Shown here: positions 26,831 through 34,705 of the stretch, in pieces
Position numbering within the stretch: position 1 is the stretch's first letter
Layout of the letters: each line of letters begins with the position of its first letter
Assembly: GCA_051155735.1 (NCBI GenBank)
Contig: DAXETX010000089.1
Span: 1-64,000, forward strand
Reading direction: 5' to 3'
From: JASJCP01 sp051155735
Lineage (GTDB): Bacteria > Cyanobacteriota > Cyanobacteriia > Cyanobacteriales > Xenococcaceae
DNA: 64,000 bases
Translations under genes and position numbers: made by a program
The notes under the pieces: model-generated
What the model saw: the letters and a program-made list of their open reading frames with translations, nothing else
Database searches by the model: none
What the model was told of the DNA's origin: nothing

Positions 26831-27166
26831 ATGGCAGAAATTCAATTTTCTCGCGGAATTAAAGAAGCAGTTGTCCCAGATATTAAAGTGACTCGTTCTC
26901 GTAATGCGGATGGAGGAACAGCGACTTTTTATTTCGATGCGCCTCAAGCTTTAGATGACGATAGCACTGTTGAGATCACAGGAATGTATTTGGTAGATGA
27001 TGAAGGAGAGATTGTTACTAGAGATGTCAAAGGTAAATTTATTAACGGTAAGCCATCAGCAATCGAAGCTAAATTACTGATGAACTCTGCTAGTGAATGG
27101 GAAAGATTCATCCGTTTTATGAATAAGTATGCGGACGAAAATGATTTAGGACTTACTAAATCATAA
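26831..27166 (+). CDS. psb28: Photosystem II assembly protein Psb28
   Basis: 111 residues covering the whole Psb28 family, from the IQFSRGIKE N-terminus through VTRSRN, GTATFYFDAP and GKPSAIEAK to WERFIRFMNKYA. Psb28 is a peripheral cytoplasmic-side factor that binds PSII assembly intermediates near CP47. No signal peptide or membrane span, as expected. Monocistronic or at the end of the Usp transcript (71 nt gap). Confidence 0.97.
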   Translation: MAEIQFSRGIKEAVVPDIKVTRSRNADGGTATFYFDAPQALDDDSTVEITGMYLVDDEGEIVTRDVKGKFINGKPSAIEAKLLMNSASEWERFIRFMNKYADENDLGLTKS

Positions 27167-27188
27167 GTTAAAAGTTTTGTTAACATTG

Positions 27189-27215
27189 CTCCCCATAGTT
27201 GTAAGACTGGGGGAG
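27189..27215. terminator. Hairpin between convergent psb28 and kinase genes
   Basis: CTCCCC and GGGGAG form a 6 bp stem around 15 nt, 22 nt after psb28 and 21 nt from the convergent kinase stop. No clear U-run on either strand; possible weak bidirectional terminator. Confidence 0.35.
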
Positions 27216-27236
27216 ATTACTAATGGCAGTAAATAA

Positions 27237-28592
27237 TTATAATAAACGCCGTTTAAATTGAAGTTGCAGTTCCGCATTGGGAATTTGTTGTGCTAGGGCT
27301 TCGATCAGAGCTTCGGGAGAGCGTGGCGCTTTGATGGCTAAGGTTTCTTCAACAATTAAATTAGCCATTGGTCCAATAAAATAGGCTAATTCTTGATGAC
27401 AACGGTTGACAAAATCAGAATTTAAATTATTGTTAGAGTTAGATTGGGGCTTTTGCTGAGATGCTGCGGATTTAATTGACGGAGAATTAGTGTAAGTGGG
27501 ACTTACAATCATCGTATTATCAAAACGAGTATGAGTTGGTTTCCGCTCAGGTAATGTAGTATGCGGTACTGGTTGATTTGGCTGATGCGAATTAGAGTTA
27601 ACTATACTGGGAGTCACAATAATCGTTTCTTCAATATTCTCAGATTCAGCGATCGCTTTTGGGGTTGACCGCCTTCCGCCCTCAGAAGGTTGAATAATAG
27701 TATCGATACCAGCAAAGTATTTTTCTAGATCAATTAAAGTTTCTTGAGCAGATTGATAGCGTTTTAAAGGTCGTTCTTCGGTCATTTTGGTCATAAAAGT
27801 CGCAAAACCAGGGCTAACTCGCGCATATTTTTGCCACTGCCATTCTAAGGAATATTGATCTAATAAGGCGGTGGGTTCTTTTCCTGTCAGTAAGACTAAA
27901 GCTGTAACACCCAAGGAGTAAAGATCGCTACTGGGGGAGCATCTTCCCATACTAATTTGCTCTCTAGGAGCGTAGCCAATTTTACCCACAAAAGACATTT
28001 TTCCGACATAGGAGTGAACTCCTGAAGTAAGTTTTTGGGGATCTTTGGTAGTGGTAGTAGTTAGTTTCCCGACGCCAAAATCGATCAGTACTGGTAGTTC
28101 TTCTCCATCAGGTTGCATAATATTATCGGGAGAGATATCGCGATGAATAATGCCCCGTTCATGGATATAATTTAAAATTGGCAGAATTGCCATTAGCCAT
28201 TGAATTACCTCTTGCTCGCTAAAAGCTTGCTGATGCTGTTGACGCTCTTGAAGTATTGCGGAGTAAGTTCTACCACTGACAAATTCTTGAACTAAAAACA
28301 ACCGCCCGTTACCTTCAAAACAAGCCAAAAATTTGGGAATTTGAGGATGAGTAATCCGATGGAGAATTTTAGCTTCTCTTTTGAACAAATCTCGCGACTT
28401 CTCAAGATCGTATTGTCCCGATCCTAAAGGGGCAAATTCTTTGAGAACACAAGGTTCATTAAAGCGATGCGTATCGAATGCTAGATAAGTACGTCCTAAA
28501 CCACCTTGTCCTAAAATTTTCTGAATTAAATAACGGTTATCGATGATTGTGCCAAAAGGTATTTCTTCTCTGTCGATAGCTGAATTGGACAT
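27237..28592 (-). CDS. Serine/threonine protein kinase (Hanks type)
   Basis: 451 residues. The kinase domain (about 20-290) has the glycine loop LGQGGLGRTY, ATP-binding K51, the catalytic HRD at 150-152 (HRDISPDNIM) and DFG at 171-173, so it should be active. A Ser/Asn/Pro-rich linker with several Thr-Pro sites (about 300-390) leads to a conserved C-terminal helical segment of about 60 residues. There is no transmembrane segment. The gene is divergent from an FHA-ABC transporter gene, 208 nt apart; FHA domains bind phosphothreonine, so that transporter is a plausible target. Confidence 0.92.
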   Translation of the reverse strand: MSNSAIDREEIPFGTIIDNRYLIQKILGQGGLGRTYLAFDTHRFNEPCVLKEFAPLGSGQYDLEKSRDLFKREAKILHRITHPQIPKFLACFEGNGRLFLVQEFVSGRTYSAILQERQQHQQAFSEQEVIQWLMAILPILNYIHERGIIHRDISPDNIMQPDGEELPVLIDFGVGKLTTTTTKDPQKLTSGVHSYVGKMSFVGKIGYAPREQISMGRCSPSSDLYSLGVTALVLLTGKEPTALLDQYSLEWQWQKYARVSPGFATFMTKMTEERPLKRYQSAQETLIDLEKYFAGIDTIIQPSEGGRRSTPKAIAESENIEETIIVTPSIVNSNSHQPNQPVPHTTLPERKPTHTRFDNTMIVSPTYTNSPSIKSAASQQKPQSNSNNNLNSDFVNRCHQELAYFIGPMANLIVEETLAIKAPRSPEALIEALAQQIPNAELQLQFKRRLL

Positions 28593-28800
28593 TGTTATTT
28601 AAACCCTTAGCTTATAACTAATTATTCCTCCATATTTTTGATTAGGTAAATTATCCCATTATTAAGTTTATCTGAATTATCTTGATTTTATTTGTTGCAG
28701 AATTAGCGAAAAATTAGGCAAAAATCTCTCAAAATTAAATTTCCCTGGAAATAATGTCCCCATTTTGGCTGCTAAAATAGTTTACTAAAGTTTAAAACTA

Positions 28801-31215
28801 ATGACTAATAGTTTCGCTCAACAAACTGTTGTCAATACGAAACCCCTAATTGAATTAAATAATCAGGGACAAATTCAAAGATTCGAGTTGACCCAACAGA
28901 CGCACTATTTGGGGCGACTTGCAGATTGGTCGGACTTGCTAGTACCGCAAGACTGGAATGTAATATCGCGCAAACAAGCTGTAATTCAAAAAGAAGGTAC
29001 AGACTATCGTATTTATGATGGCGATCGCCATCATCCTAGTGGCAACGGGATGTTTATCGATAATACGAGAATCAATCTTACCGATGGCTATCTGCTGAAA
29101 AATGGCGTACAGCTTTACATCGGACAAGACCCCCACTATCAAATTATTCTGACCTATATCAATTTTAGAAGCAGTGCCAAGATTACTGTACCGAGTAGGC
29201 GTAAACTCAACTTGAGTGGGTTAGAAGGTCGTGTGGAATTGGGTCGTTCACCTCAACCCAATAACTACTACGCGATGCAATTAGATGCACCTACAGTGTC
29301 ACGGCTACACGCTACAGTCTATCCCGATGGCAAAGGCGGTCATATATTACAAGATCACAGCACTAATGGGACTTTTATCAATGGTGTGAGACTAGAGGGC
29401 AAAATATTGCTGCAAAGAGACGATACGATTCAAATTGGTCCATATATGTTGATTTACACAGGAGAGTCCTTAGAACTCAATAATGCGACCAATAATATTC
29501 GTCTTGATGCCCATCACCTATATCGTCAAGTTAAAGATAAAAACCAACAAGAAAAAATCATTCTGAATAATTTATCTTTAGCGATTGAACCAGGACAGTT
29601 AGTCGCTTTGGTAGGGGGTAGTGGTGCAGGAAAATCAACCTTGATGAAATCTTTACTGGGAATTGCGCCTCTTTCTTCAGGAGAAGTTTTTTTAAATGGC
29701 GATAATCTGGCACAAAATTGGGCGATCTATCGTTCTCAAATTGGCTATGTACCCCAAGACGATATTATTCATTACAACCTAACTGTTACAGAAGTATTGA
29801 CTTATGCTTGTCGCTTACGTCTTCCTCCTGATACCAATATCCACCGAGTAGTTACCAGTACTTTAGAGCAAATCAAATTATCTCATGTAGCGAATACTCT
29901 AGTTAGTCAACTTAGTGGCGGACAGCGTAAAAGAGTCAGTATGGGAGTGGAGTTGTTAGCTGACCCGAAACTATTTTTTCTGGATGAACCGACATCTGGA
30001 CTCGATCCTGGTTTAGACAAGGAAATGATGGGACTATTAAAAGAACAAGCGAAAAGAGGGCGCACTATTGTTTTAGTGACTCATGCTACAGGTAACATCG
30101 AAGTATGCGATCGCATTGCCTTTCTCGGTTTAGGTGGTCATCTTTGTTATTTTGGTCCTCCGAAAGAAGCCTTACGCTTTTTCGAGATGCCGAAGGTTGA
30201 TTTTAAATATTTTGCTGATATTTATCTCAAGTTAAATCAAGGGAAAACTGCGGTAGAAGAATGGGCAAGAAGTTATTTAAATTCGCCTCAATATTCTGCT
30301 TATATTAAAAACACTCTCAGTCCAGGAAAACAAGCGCAACAATCTACTAATAAAGCAATTAGAACTGGCATTTCTCCCCTTAAGCAACTTTGGTTATTAT
30401 GCCAACGTTATGGCAAGTTGGTGTTACGCGATCGCCTGAGTTTGATTTTAGCTTTATTATCAGGACCAATCACCATTTTGCTAACTTATTTATCTTTAGG
30501 AGGAGAACAGCCCCTTAGTATTACTAACGCACCTAATTTAACTCAAGCTTCTCTAGCTTTGCGCTTATTATTTATTTTTAGTTGTATTGCGATTTGGATT
30601 GGACTTTCTAATTCGATTCAAGAGATTGTCAAAGAATCAGCGATTTATTTTCGAGAAAGATTATTAAATTTAGGTTTGATTCCATACATTAGCTCCAAGT
30701 TAATTATTCGTAGTAGCATTGCACTGATTCAAACTTTACTAATGACTTTAGCCGTTATCATATTTGAAGCTCCTGAATCAGATTTGATTAATTGGTATGG
30801 CGGATTTGCGATCACTACAGCCTTAACTTTGATTGCTAGTACTAGTTTAAGTTTGATGCTGTCAGCTAGCGTTAAAGATATTAATAAAGGCAATAATTTA
30901 CTACCTCTGGTGATGATTCCGCAAATTATTTTATCGGGAGTTTTATTTATTTTTGAGTCTGAAAGTTGGGCAAGTAAACTATCTTGGTTGACCTTAAGTC
31001 GCTGGTCAGTAGGGGCTTATGGGGCGTTGGCTGATGTTAATTCTATGGCATCTGCGATCGCCAATGATCATGAGTTAGCTCAAATATTTCAACCTAGTGA
31101 TGTTTATGCTGCTACTTGGAATAACTTATTACTAAATTGGGGCATATTACTAGTTCATACTCTAGTTTATTTAATAATTACTTTAATTATTCAAAAGCGA
31201 AAAGATGCTTTATAA
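28801..31215 (+). CDS. ABC transporter half-molecule with two N-terminal FHA domains
   Basis: 804 residues. FHA1 (about 20-115) is partly degenerate; FHA2 (about 140-220) shows the classical pattern GRSPQ, SRLHA and NGTFINGVRL. The ATPase (about 240-480) has Walker A GGSGAGKST, signature LSGGQRKRVS and Walker B LFFLDEPTSGLD. The C-terminal ABC-2 type membrane domain (about 530-804) has some six spans. The ATPase-before-membrane order is ABCG-like. The exported substrate is unknown. The FHA domains imply control by phosphothreonine, fitting the divergent kinase gene. Confidence 0.93.
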   Translation: MTNSFAQQTVVNTKPLIELNNQGQIQRFELTQQTHYLGRLADWSDLLVPQDWNVISRKQAVIQKEGTDYRIYDGDRHHPSGNGMFIDNTRINLTDGYLLKNGVQLYIGQDPHYQIILTYINFRSSAKITVPSRRKLNLSGLEGRVELGRSPQPNNYYAMQLDAPTVSRLHATVYPDGKGGHILQDHSTNGTFINGVRLEGKILLQRDDTIQIGPYMLIYTGESLELNNATNNIRLDAHHLYRQVKDKNQQEKIILNNLSLAIEPGQLVALVGGSGAGKSTLMKSLLGIAPLSSGEVFLNGDNLAQNWAIYRSQIGYVPQDDIIHYNLTVTEVLTYACRLRLPPDTNIHRVVTSTLEQIKLSHVANTLVSQLSGGQRKRVSMGVELLADPKLFFLDEPTSGLDPGLDKEMMGLLKEQAKRGRTIVLVTHATGNIEVCDRIAFLGLGGHLCYFGPPKEALRFFEMPKVDFKYFADIYLKLNQGKTAVEEWARSYLNSPQYSAYIKNTLSPGKQAQQSTNKAIRTGISPLKQLWLLCQRYGKLVLRDRLSLILALLSGPITILLTYLSLGGEQPLSITNAPNLTQASLALRLLFIFSCIAIWIGLSNSIQEIVKESAIYFRERLLNLGLIPYISSKLIIRSSIALIQTLLMTLAVIIFEAPESDLINWYGGFAITTALTLIASTSLSLMLSASVKDINKGNNLLPLVMIPQIILSGVLFIFESESWASKLSWLTLSRWSVGAYGALADVNSMASAIANDHELAQIFQPSDVYAATWNNLLLNWGILLVHTLVYLIITLIIQKRKDAL

Positions 31216-31262
31216 AATTAGACCATTTCTTATATATTAATTATTAGTTTGATTTTAAATAA

Positions 31263-32213
31263 TTAGGGAGACTCTGAGTTTAACTGTTGCTCAAAAAACT
31301 CTAAAGCCAAATTGATTAACTCAGGATCGAATTTTTCCTTATTAGCACCACGATAGGAATGAGTCATATCTGATTTACGAATGAATGTGACAGGTACTTC
31401 CTTAGCTTCTAAAGCTGCGACTAAAATTTCACTTTGGCTCACAGGAACAATTTTATCTAAATCGCCGTGAACTACCAAAACAGGAGGGTCTTCACTATCA
31501 ATAAAATTAATCGGATTGGCTAATGTTGCTAAGTCAAGATTTTCGGTTACTGTACCTCCTAATAATTTATAAGTAACTCTGGTATATTGAAACCAAGGAA
31601 CTTCACGATATTTTTGCGCAATTTCTGGGGAAAAAGGTTCAGTAAAAGCAGGGGTAACTTGCGTAAAATCTGTTGGCGCAAACCAACTACATACTGCTTG
31701 CACTTCACTAGATACAGTCAAATTTCCCTGATTTCCTTCTAGCTGAGTAACTCCGCCCGTAGTTCCTAGCAACAGACTTAAATGTCCTCCTGCGGATGCA
31801 CCCCAAGCCCCAAATTTATCGGGGTCTAAGTTATATTGAGCAGCATTAGCTCTCAACCAACGCACCGCAGCTTTGGCATCATGAATTTGAGCCGGATAAA
31901 TTGCTTCTGTACTGTAGCGATAGTTAATACAGGCGATCGCGTATCCTTGTTGGGCGACAATTTCTCCTGGACAGATTTCTTTACTAAATTCTAACCAGCC
32001 ACCACCATGAATATAAATTAGTAGTGGTTGCGGTTGTTGTGTCTCTTTAACTGGTAAATATAAATCTAGTAATAACTTTTTCGTTTTTCCTTGATGCTGA
32101 TAGGTGGCATATTCTAGATCTCGCGTTATATTTACGTCATATTGTTGGTTTTGACAACTTGCCAGCAACAGTGCCAAAGGAATTAGGAAACTCAAATATT
32201 TAGTCTTGAACAT
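31263..32213 (-). CDS. Lipoprotein alpha/beta hydrolase (esterase/lipase, BD-FAE-like)
   Basis: 316 residues from the ATG at 32213. The upstream ATG at 32255 would overlap the previous gene and spoil the signal peptide. The N-terminus is a lipoprotein signal ending LLLASC, so the enzyme is membrane-tethered outside the cytoplasm. Oxyanion HGGGW, nucleophile GASAGGH, acid in VHGDLDKIVP and His in DMTHSYRG complete the catalytic set. Family members cleave small esters or glycan acyl groups. It follows the glycosyltransferase gene by 10 nt, so the two are probably co-transcribed. Confidence 0.9.
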   Translation of the reverse strand: MFKTKYLSFLIPLALLLASCQNQQYDVNITRDLEYATYQHQGKTKKLLLDLYLPVKETQQPQPLLIYIHGGGWLEFSKEICPGEIVAQQGYAIACINYRYSTEAIYPAQIHDAKAAVRWLRANAAQYNLDPDKFGAWGASAGGHLSLLLGTTGGVTQLEGNQGNLTVSSEVQAVCSWFAPTDFTQVTPAFTEPFSPEIAQKYREVPWFQYTRVTYKLLGGTVTENLDLATLANPINFIDSEDPPVLVVHGDLDKIVPVSQSEILVAALEAKEVPVTFIRKSDMTHSYRGANKEKFDPELINLALEFFEQQLNSESP

Positions 32214-32223
32214 CGCACATTTA

Positions 32224-33240
32224 CTACGAACTTTGTTGAATGTTTTTTCCGACAACGTTTCTTACCCGATAAATCGGTCTTCTTTGAGATTCATGATAAG
32301 TCCGCATCAACAACTCAGTAACTAAACCAAAACAAAATAATTGAACTCCAGTTAAGATGAGCAATACTGCCAAAATCAGCAAAGGGCGATCGCCAATGTT
32401 TTCTTGAAAGACAAACTTAATCAGGGTTAAATATAAACCAATTGCGATTCCCAAAGCTAAGGAAATAAGTCCACCCAAACCAAAAACGTGCATCGGTCGA
32501 GTCAGAAATTTTTTCATAAAGAAAATTGTCAATAAGTCCATCAGGACTCTAATGGTTCTGCCTAAACCATATTTACTTTTACCAAAACGACGCGGATGAT
32601 GGCGGACAGGAATTTCGGTAATTCTCGCACCTTCAATATAGGCTAGTGCTGGTAAAAAACGATGTAATTCACCATACAGATTCATATCTGCAACTAGTTC
32701 CGCGCGGTAAGCTTTTAAAGAGCAACCATAATCATGGATTTTGACACCTGTTACTCTAGCAATCAGCCAATTAGCGATTTTGGAGGGGAATAATCTGGTA
32801 ATAGCAGCGTCTTGTCGCTGTTTCCGCCAACCACTTACCAAATCATAACCTTCATCAAGTTTAGCTATTAATAAAGGAATATCTGCTGGATCGTTTTGTA
32901 AATCACCATCTAAGGTAATAATAATTTTTCCTGTGGCATATTCAAAACCTGCTGCCATCGCAGGAGTCTGACCGTAGTTACGACGTAAAATCACTCCTTT
33001 GAGATCACGGCGTTGGCGAGCAATTGCGGTTAATATCTGAGTCGAACCGTCTATAGAACCATCATCAACACAGATAATTTCATAGCTGAGTCGGGTTTCT
33101 CTAGCAGCAGAGGCGATCGCCTCTATCAAAGAGGGAAGACTTTCTGCTTCATTATAAATCGGTACGACTACAGATAAATCAAGTTTTTTGTGATTTTTGA
33201 CTTCACTGAGTAGCGAATTTGGTGCTGAATAGTATCCCAT
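32224..33240 (-). CDS. Family 2 glycosyltransferase, membrane-anchored (DPM1/GtrB-like)
   Basis: 338 residues. The cytosolic GT-A domain (about 18-240) has VVPIYNEAESL, the DDGS and DLQNDP (DxD-type) nucleotide-sugar sites and GYDLVSGWRKQR. Two C-terminal membrane segments (about 255-280 and 292-315) anchor it. Enzymes of this type load a sugar onto polyprenyl phosphate for envelope glycan building. Operon with the downstream lipoprotein esterase. Confidence 0.92.
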   Translation of the reverse strand: MGYYSAPNSLLSEVKNHKKLDLSVVVPIYNEAESLPSLIEAIASAARETRLSYEIICVDDGSIDGSTQILTAIARQRRDLKGVILRRNYGQTPAMAAGFEYATGKIIITLDGDLQNDPADIPLLIAKLDEGYDLVSGWRKQRQDAAITRLFPSKIANWLIARVTGVKIHDYGCSLKAYRAELVADMNLYGELHRFLPALAYIEGARITEIPVRHHPRRFGKSKYGLGRTIRVLMDLLTIFFMKKFLTRPMHVFGLGGLISLALGIAIGLYLTLIKFVFQENIGDRPLLILAVLLILTGVQLFCFGLVTELLMRTYHESQRRPIYRVRNVVGKNIQQSS

Positions 33241-33326
33241 GATTAATTGCTTCGGGAAAAAGGAATTTTATATTCTGCATCTTACATCTACAGCGTTCCA
33301 GTTTTCCGCTTCAGCAAGAGAGCGAT

Positions 33327-33494
33327 CTATTCATCTTCTTTATCTGCTTCAGCATTGTCTGCTGATTTGTCAGCTTTGTTACTCGCGAAATTTCTTGATT
33401 TGTAACCACCACGACCAGATTTTTTTTGAAATTGTCTGGCGTAAGCTCGATTTCGCGCTGCTTTTTCTTTTTTGACGTTTCGACGTTTAGCCAC
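33327..33494 (-). CDS. Small very basic protein, possibly RNA-binding
   Basis: 55 residues from GTG at 33494; the open frame extends upstream to an ATG at 33527, but this would start inside a perfect hairpin and has no ribosome binding site, while AGAGAG precedes the GTG by seven bases. The protein opens AKRRNVKKEKAARNRAYARQF, is rich in Arg/Lys and Gly in the first two-thirds, and ends in an acidic tail (ADKEDE). I recall similar short cyanobacterial proteins but no assigned function. It follows the RRM protein gene on the same strand; an RNA- or ribosome-linked role is an inference from charge and context. Confidence 0.75.
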   Translation of the reverse strand: MAKRRNVKKEKAARNRAYARQFQKKSGRGGYKSRNFASNKADKSADNAEADKEDE

Positions 33495-33500
33495 AGTTTT

Positions 33501-33536
33501 ACTCTCTAGATAGACAACAAAACGCATCTAGAGAGT
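33501..33536 (-). promoter_or_regulatory. Perfect 11 bp hairpin sequestering the ribosome binding site
   Basis: ACTCTCTAGAT and its exact complement ATCTAGAGAGT enclose a 14 nt loop. Read on the minus strand, the 3' arm contains AGAGAG, the probable ribosome binding site for the GTG at 33494, seven bases downstream. No U-run follows, so it is not an intrinsic terminator. A translational switch such as an RNA thermometer or autoregulatory site is likely. Confidence 0.65.
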
Positions 33537-33668
33537 TACTAGGTACTAACCGCTTGTACTCCCTAGAAACGTTATTTAATTATGGTTATGAGAAATCAGC
33601 TTTCTCAGAATTTACCAGGAGATAACTTGCAATCAAGTATGACCTCTGTGAATCAGAAAATTTTTGCC

Positions 33669-33959
33669 TTAGCTACGGAAGCTTCGGCGATCGCCACCAC
33701 CAGAACGTCTGGTTGACTCTCTAGGTCTAGCTTGATTAACTTTGAGGGTTCTACCCATCCACTCAGCACCATCTAAAGCTGAGATCGCAGCAGTTTCTTC
33801 TTCTTCTGTTCCGAGTTCGACAAAAGCAAAACCACGTTTGCGACCAGTTTCGCGATCGGTAGGAACATGAACTCTTTTGACACTACCATATTCAGAAAAT
33901 ACTTCTACTAGGTCATCTTGTTCTAAACTATAATCAAGATTACCCACATAAATCGACAT
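33669..33959 (-). CDS. rbp: RNA-binding protein with one RRM (cyanobacterial Rbp)
   Basis: 96 residues. A single RRM spans about 1-80, with RNP2 as IYVGNL (3-8) and RNP1 as RGFAFVEL (about 42-49). A short Arg/Gly/Ser tail (RRSGGGDRRS) follows. Cyanobacterial Rbp proteins bind U-rich RNA; many with Gly-rich tails are cold-induced. The leader contains a duplicated 20-mer (34004-34047). A small basic protein gene lies downstream on the same strand, where other cyanobacteria often have rpsU. Confidence 0.93.
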   Translation of the reverse strand: MSIYVGNLDYSLEQDDLVEVFSEYGSVKRVHVPTDRETGRKRGFAFVELGTEEEETAAISALDGAEWMGRTLKVNQARPRESTRRSGGGDRRSFRS

Positions 33960-34003
33960 AACTTTTGTCTCCTAATTTAGATTCTAACGGAGAGACAAGA
34001 TTT

Positions 34004-34047
34004 CGGAAAAAGCCTATCAATACTTTACGGAAAACCCTATCAATACT
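34004..34047 (-). repeat. Duplicated ~20-mer in the rbp leader
   Basis: CGGAAAAAGCCTATCAATACT (34004-34024) recurs as CGGAAAACCCTATCAATACT (34028-34047), three bases apart, 45-88 nt upstream of the rbp start. Leaders of cold-induced rbp genes are known control sites; whether this duplication takes part is unknown. Confidence 0.6.
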
Positions 34048-34174
34048 GAATGCCAACTCGAATACCGATACTTATTCTCAAAAAAATGATAACACTTTGG
34101 CTGAATTTCGTACATCAATAGTTATGCTAAATTAATTACCTCAGTAATTAAATAACTTAAAAGCTACGAAGCTC

Positions 34175-34216
34175 AAAACTAGTTGACAAACAACACAAGC
34201 CCTTAATTTGTCACGA
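34175..34216 (-). repeat. Dispersed 42 bp terminator-like repeat R2, copy 1
   Basis: Identical at 40 of 42 positions to 60574-60615. On the minus strand it reads TGACAAA, 16 nt loop, TTTGTCA, then ACTAGTTTT, i.e. a 7 bp stem followed by a short T-rich stretch. It lies 36 nt after the stop of the SRPBCC gene. Both copies sit just downstream of a minus-strand gene in the same orientation, so a transcription-terminating role is plausible. Confidence 0.8.
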
Positions 34217-34251
34217 TTGGTAGCGAGCTAACCGCATTAGGCGGTCAAAAC

Positions 34252-34701
34252 TTAAGATTTTGGCACTGTTTGTACAGCATAGTTACGAAATCGCTCCATA
34301 TCAGCTTCTAGAGTTGATTCGACAACTCTACCGAGAAACAGCCCATCCATTAATTTACCAAGAATTCCTGGTATTCTATAAGCTACTGTCAGTTTAACAA
34401 TACTAACTTGCTCGCCTCGGTTATAAAATCGAATTGCGCCACGATTGGGCAAACCATTGACCGATTCCCATTGAATAACTTGTTGGGGTACGATTTTATT
34501 AATTTTTGATAGCCAACTAAACTCAAATCCACCACTCGCTAGTTTCCAGCGAGATAACTCAGGGTTATCTTTTAGGACTTCTACTGAATCAATCCATTTC
34601 ATCCAACGGGGCATTTGTTCTAAATCTGACCAGAGATGCCAAACATTTTCGACAGAAACTGGTACTTCTACTTGTACGGTATGCTCAAGCCAATCTGACA
34701 T
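34252..34701 (-). CDS. SRPBCC-family (START-like) lipid/polyketide-binding protein
   Basis: 149 residues with one SRPBCC fold. The N-terminal VEVPVSVENVWHLWSDLEQMPRW and the middle segments are typical of the oligoketide cyclase/dehydratase (Pol_cyc-type) subgroup, whose cavity binds hydrophobic ligands. Its start lies 4 nt after the crtQ stop, so it is almost certainly translated with zeta-carotene desaturase. The same neighbours occur in Synechocystis (slr0940-slr0941, from memory). A carotene-binding or PSII/quinone role is inferred only. Confidence 0.88.
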   Translation of the reverse strand: MSDWLEHTVQVEVPVSVENVWHLWSDLEQMPRWMKWIDSVEVLKDNPELSRWKLASGGFEFSWLSKINKIVPQQVIQWESVNGLPNRGAIRFYNRGEQVSIVKLTVAYRIPGILGKLMDGLFLGRVVESTLEADMERFRNYAVQTVPKS

Positions 34702-34705
34702 AAAA

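Noticed and set aside
33239..33475. 78-codon plus-strand ORF over the small basic protein gene
   Set aside because: It lies opposite a better-supported small gene and its composition is that of an antisense shadow.
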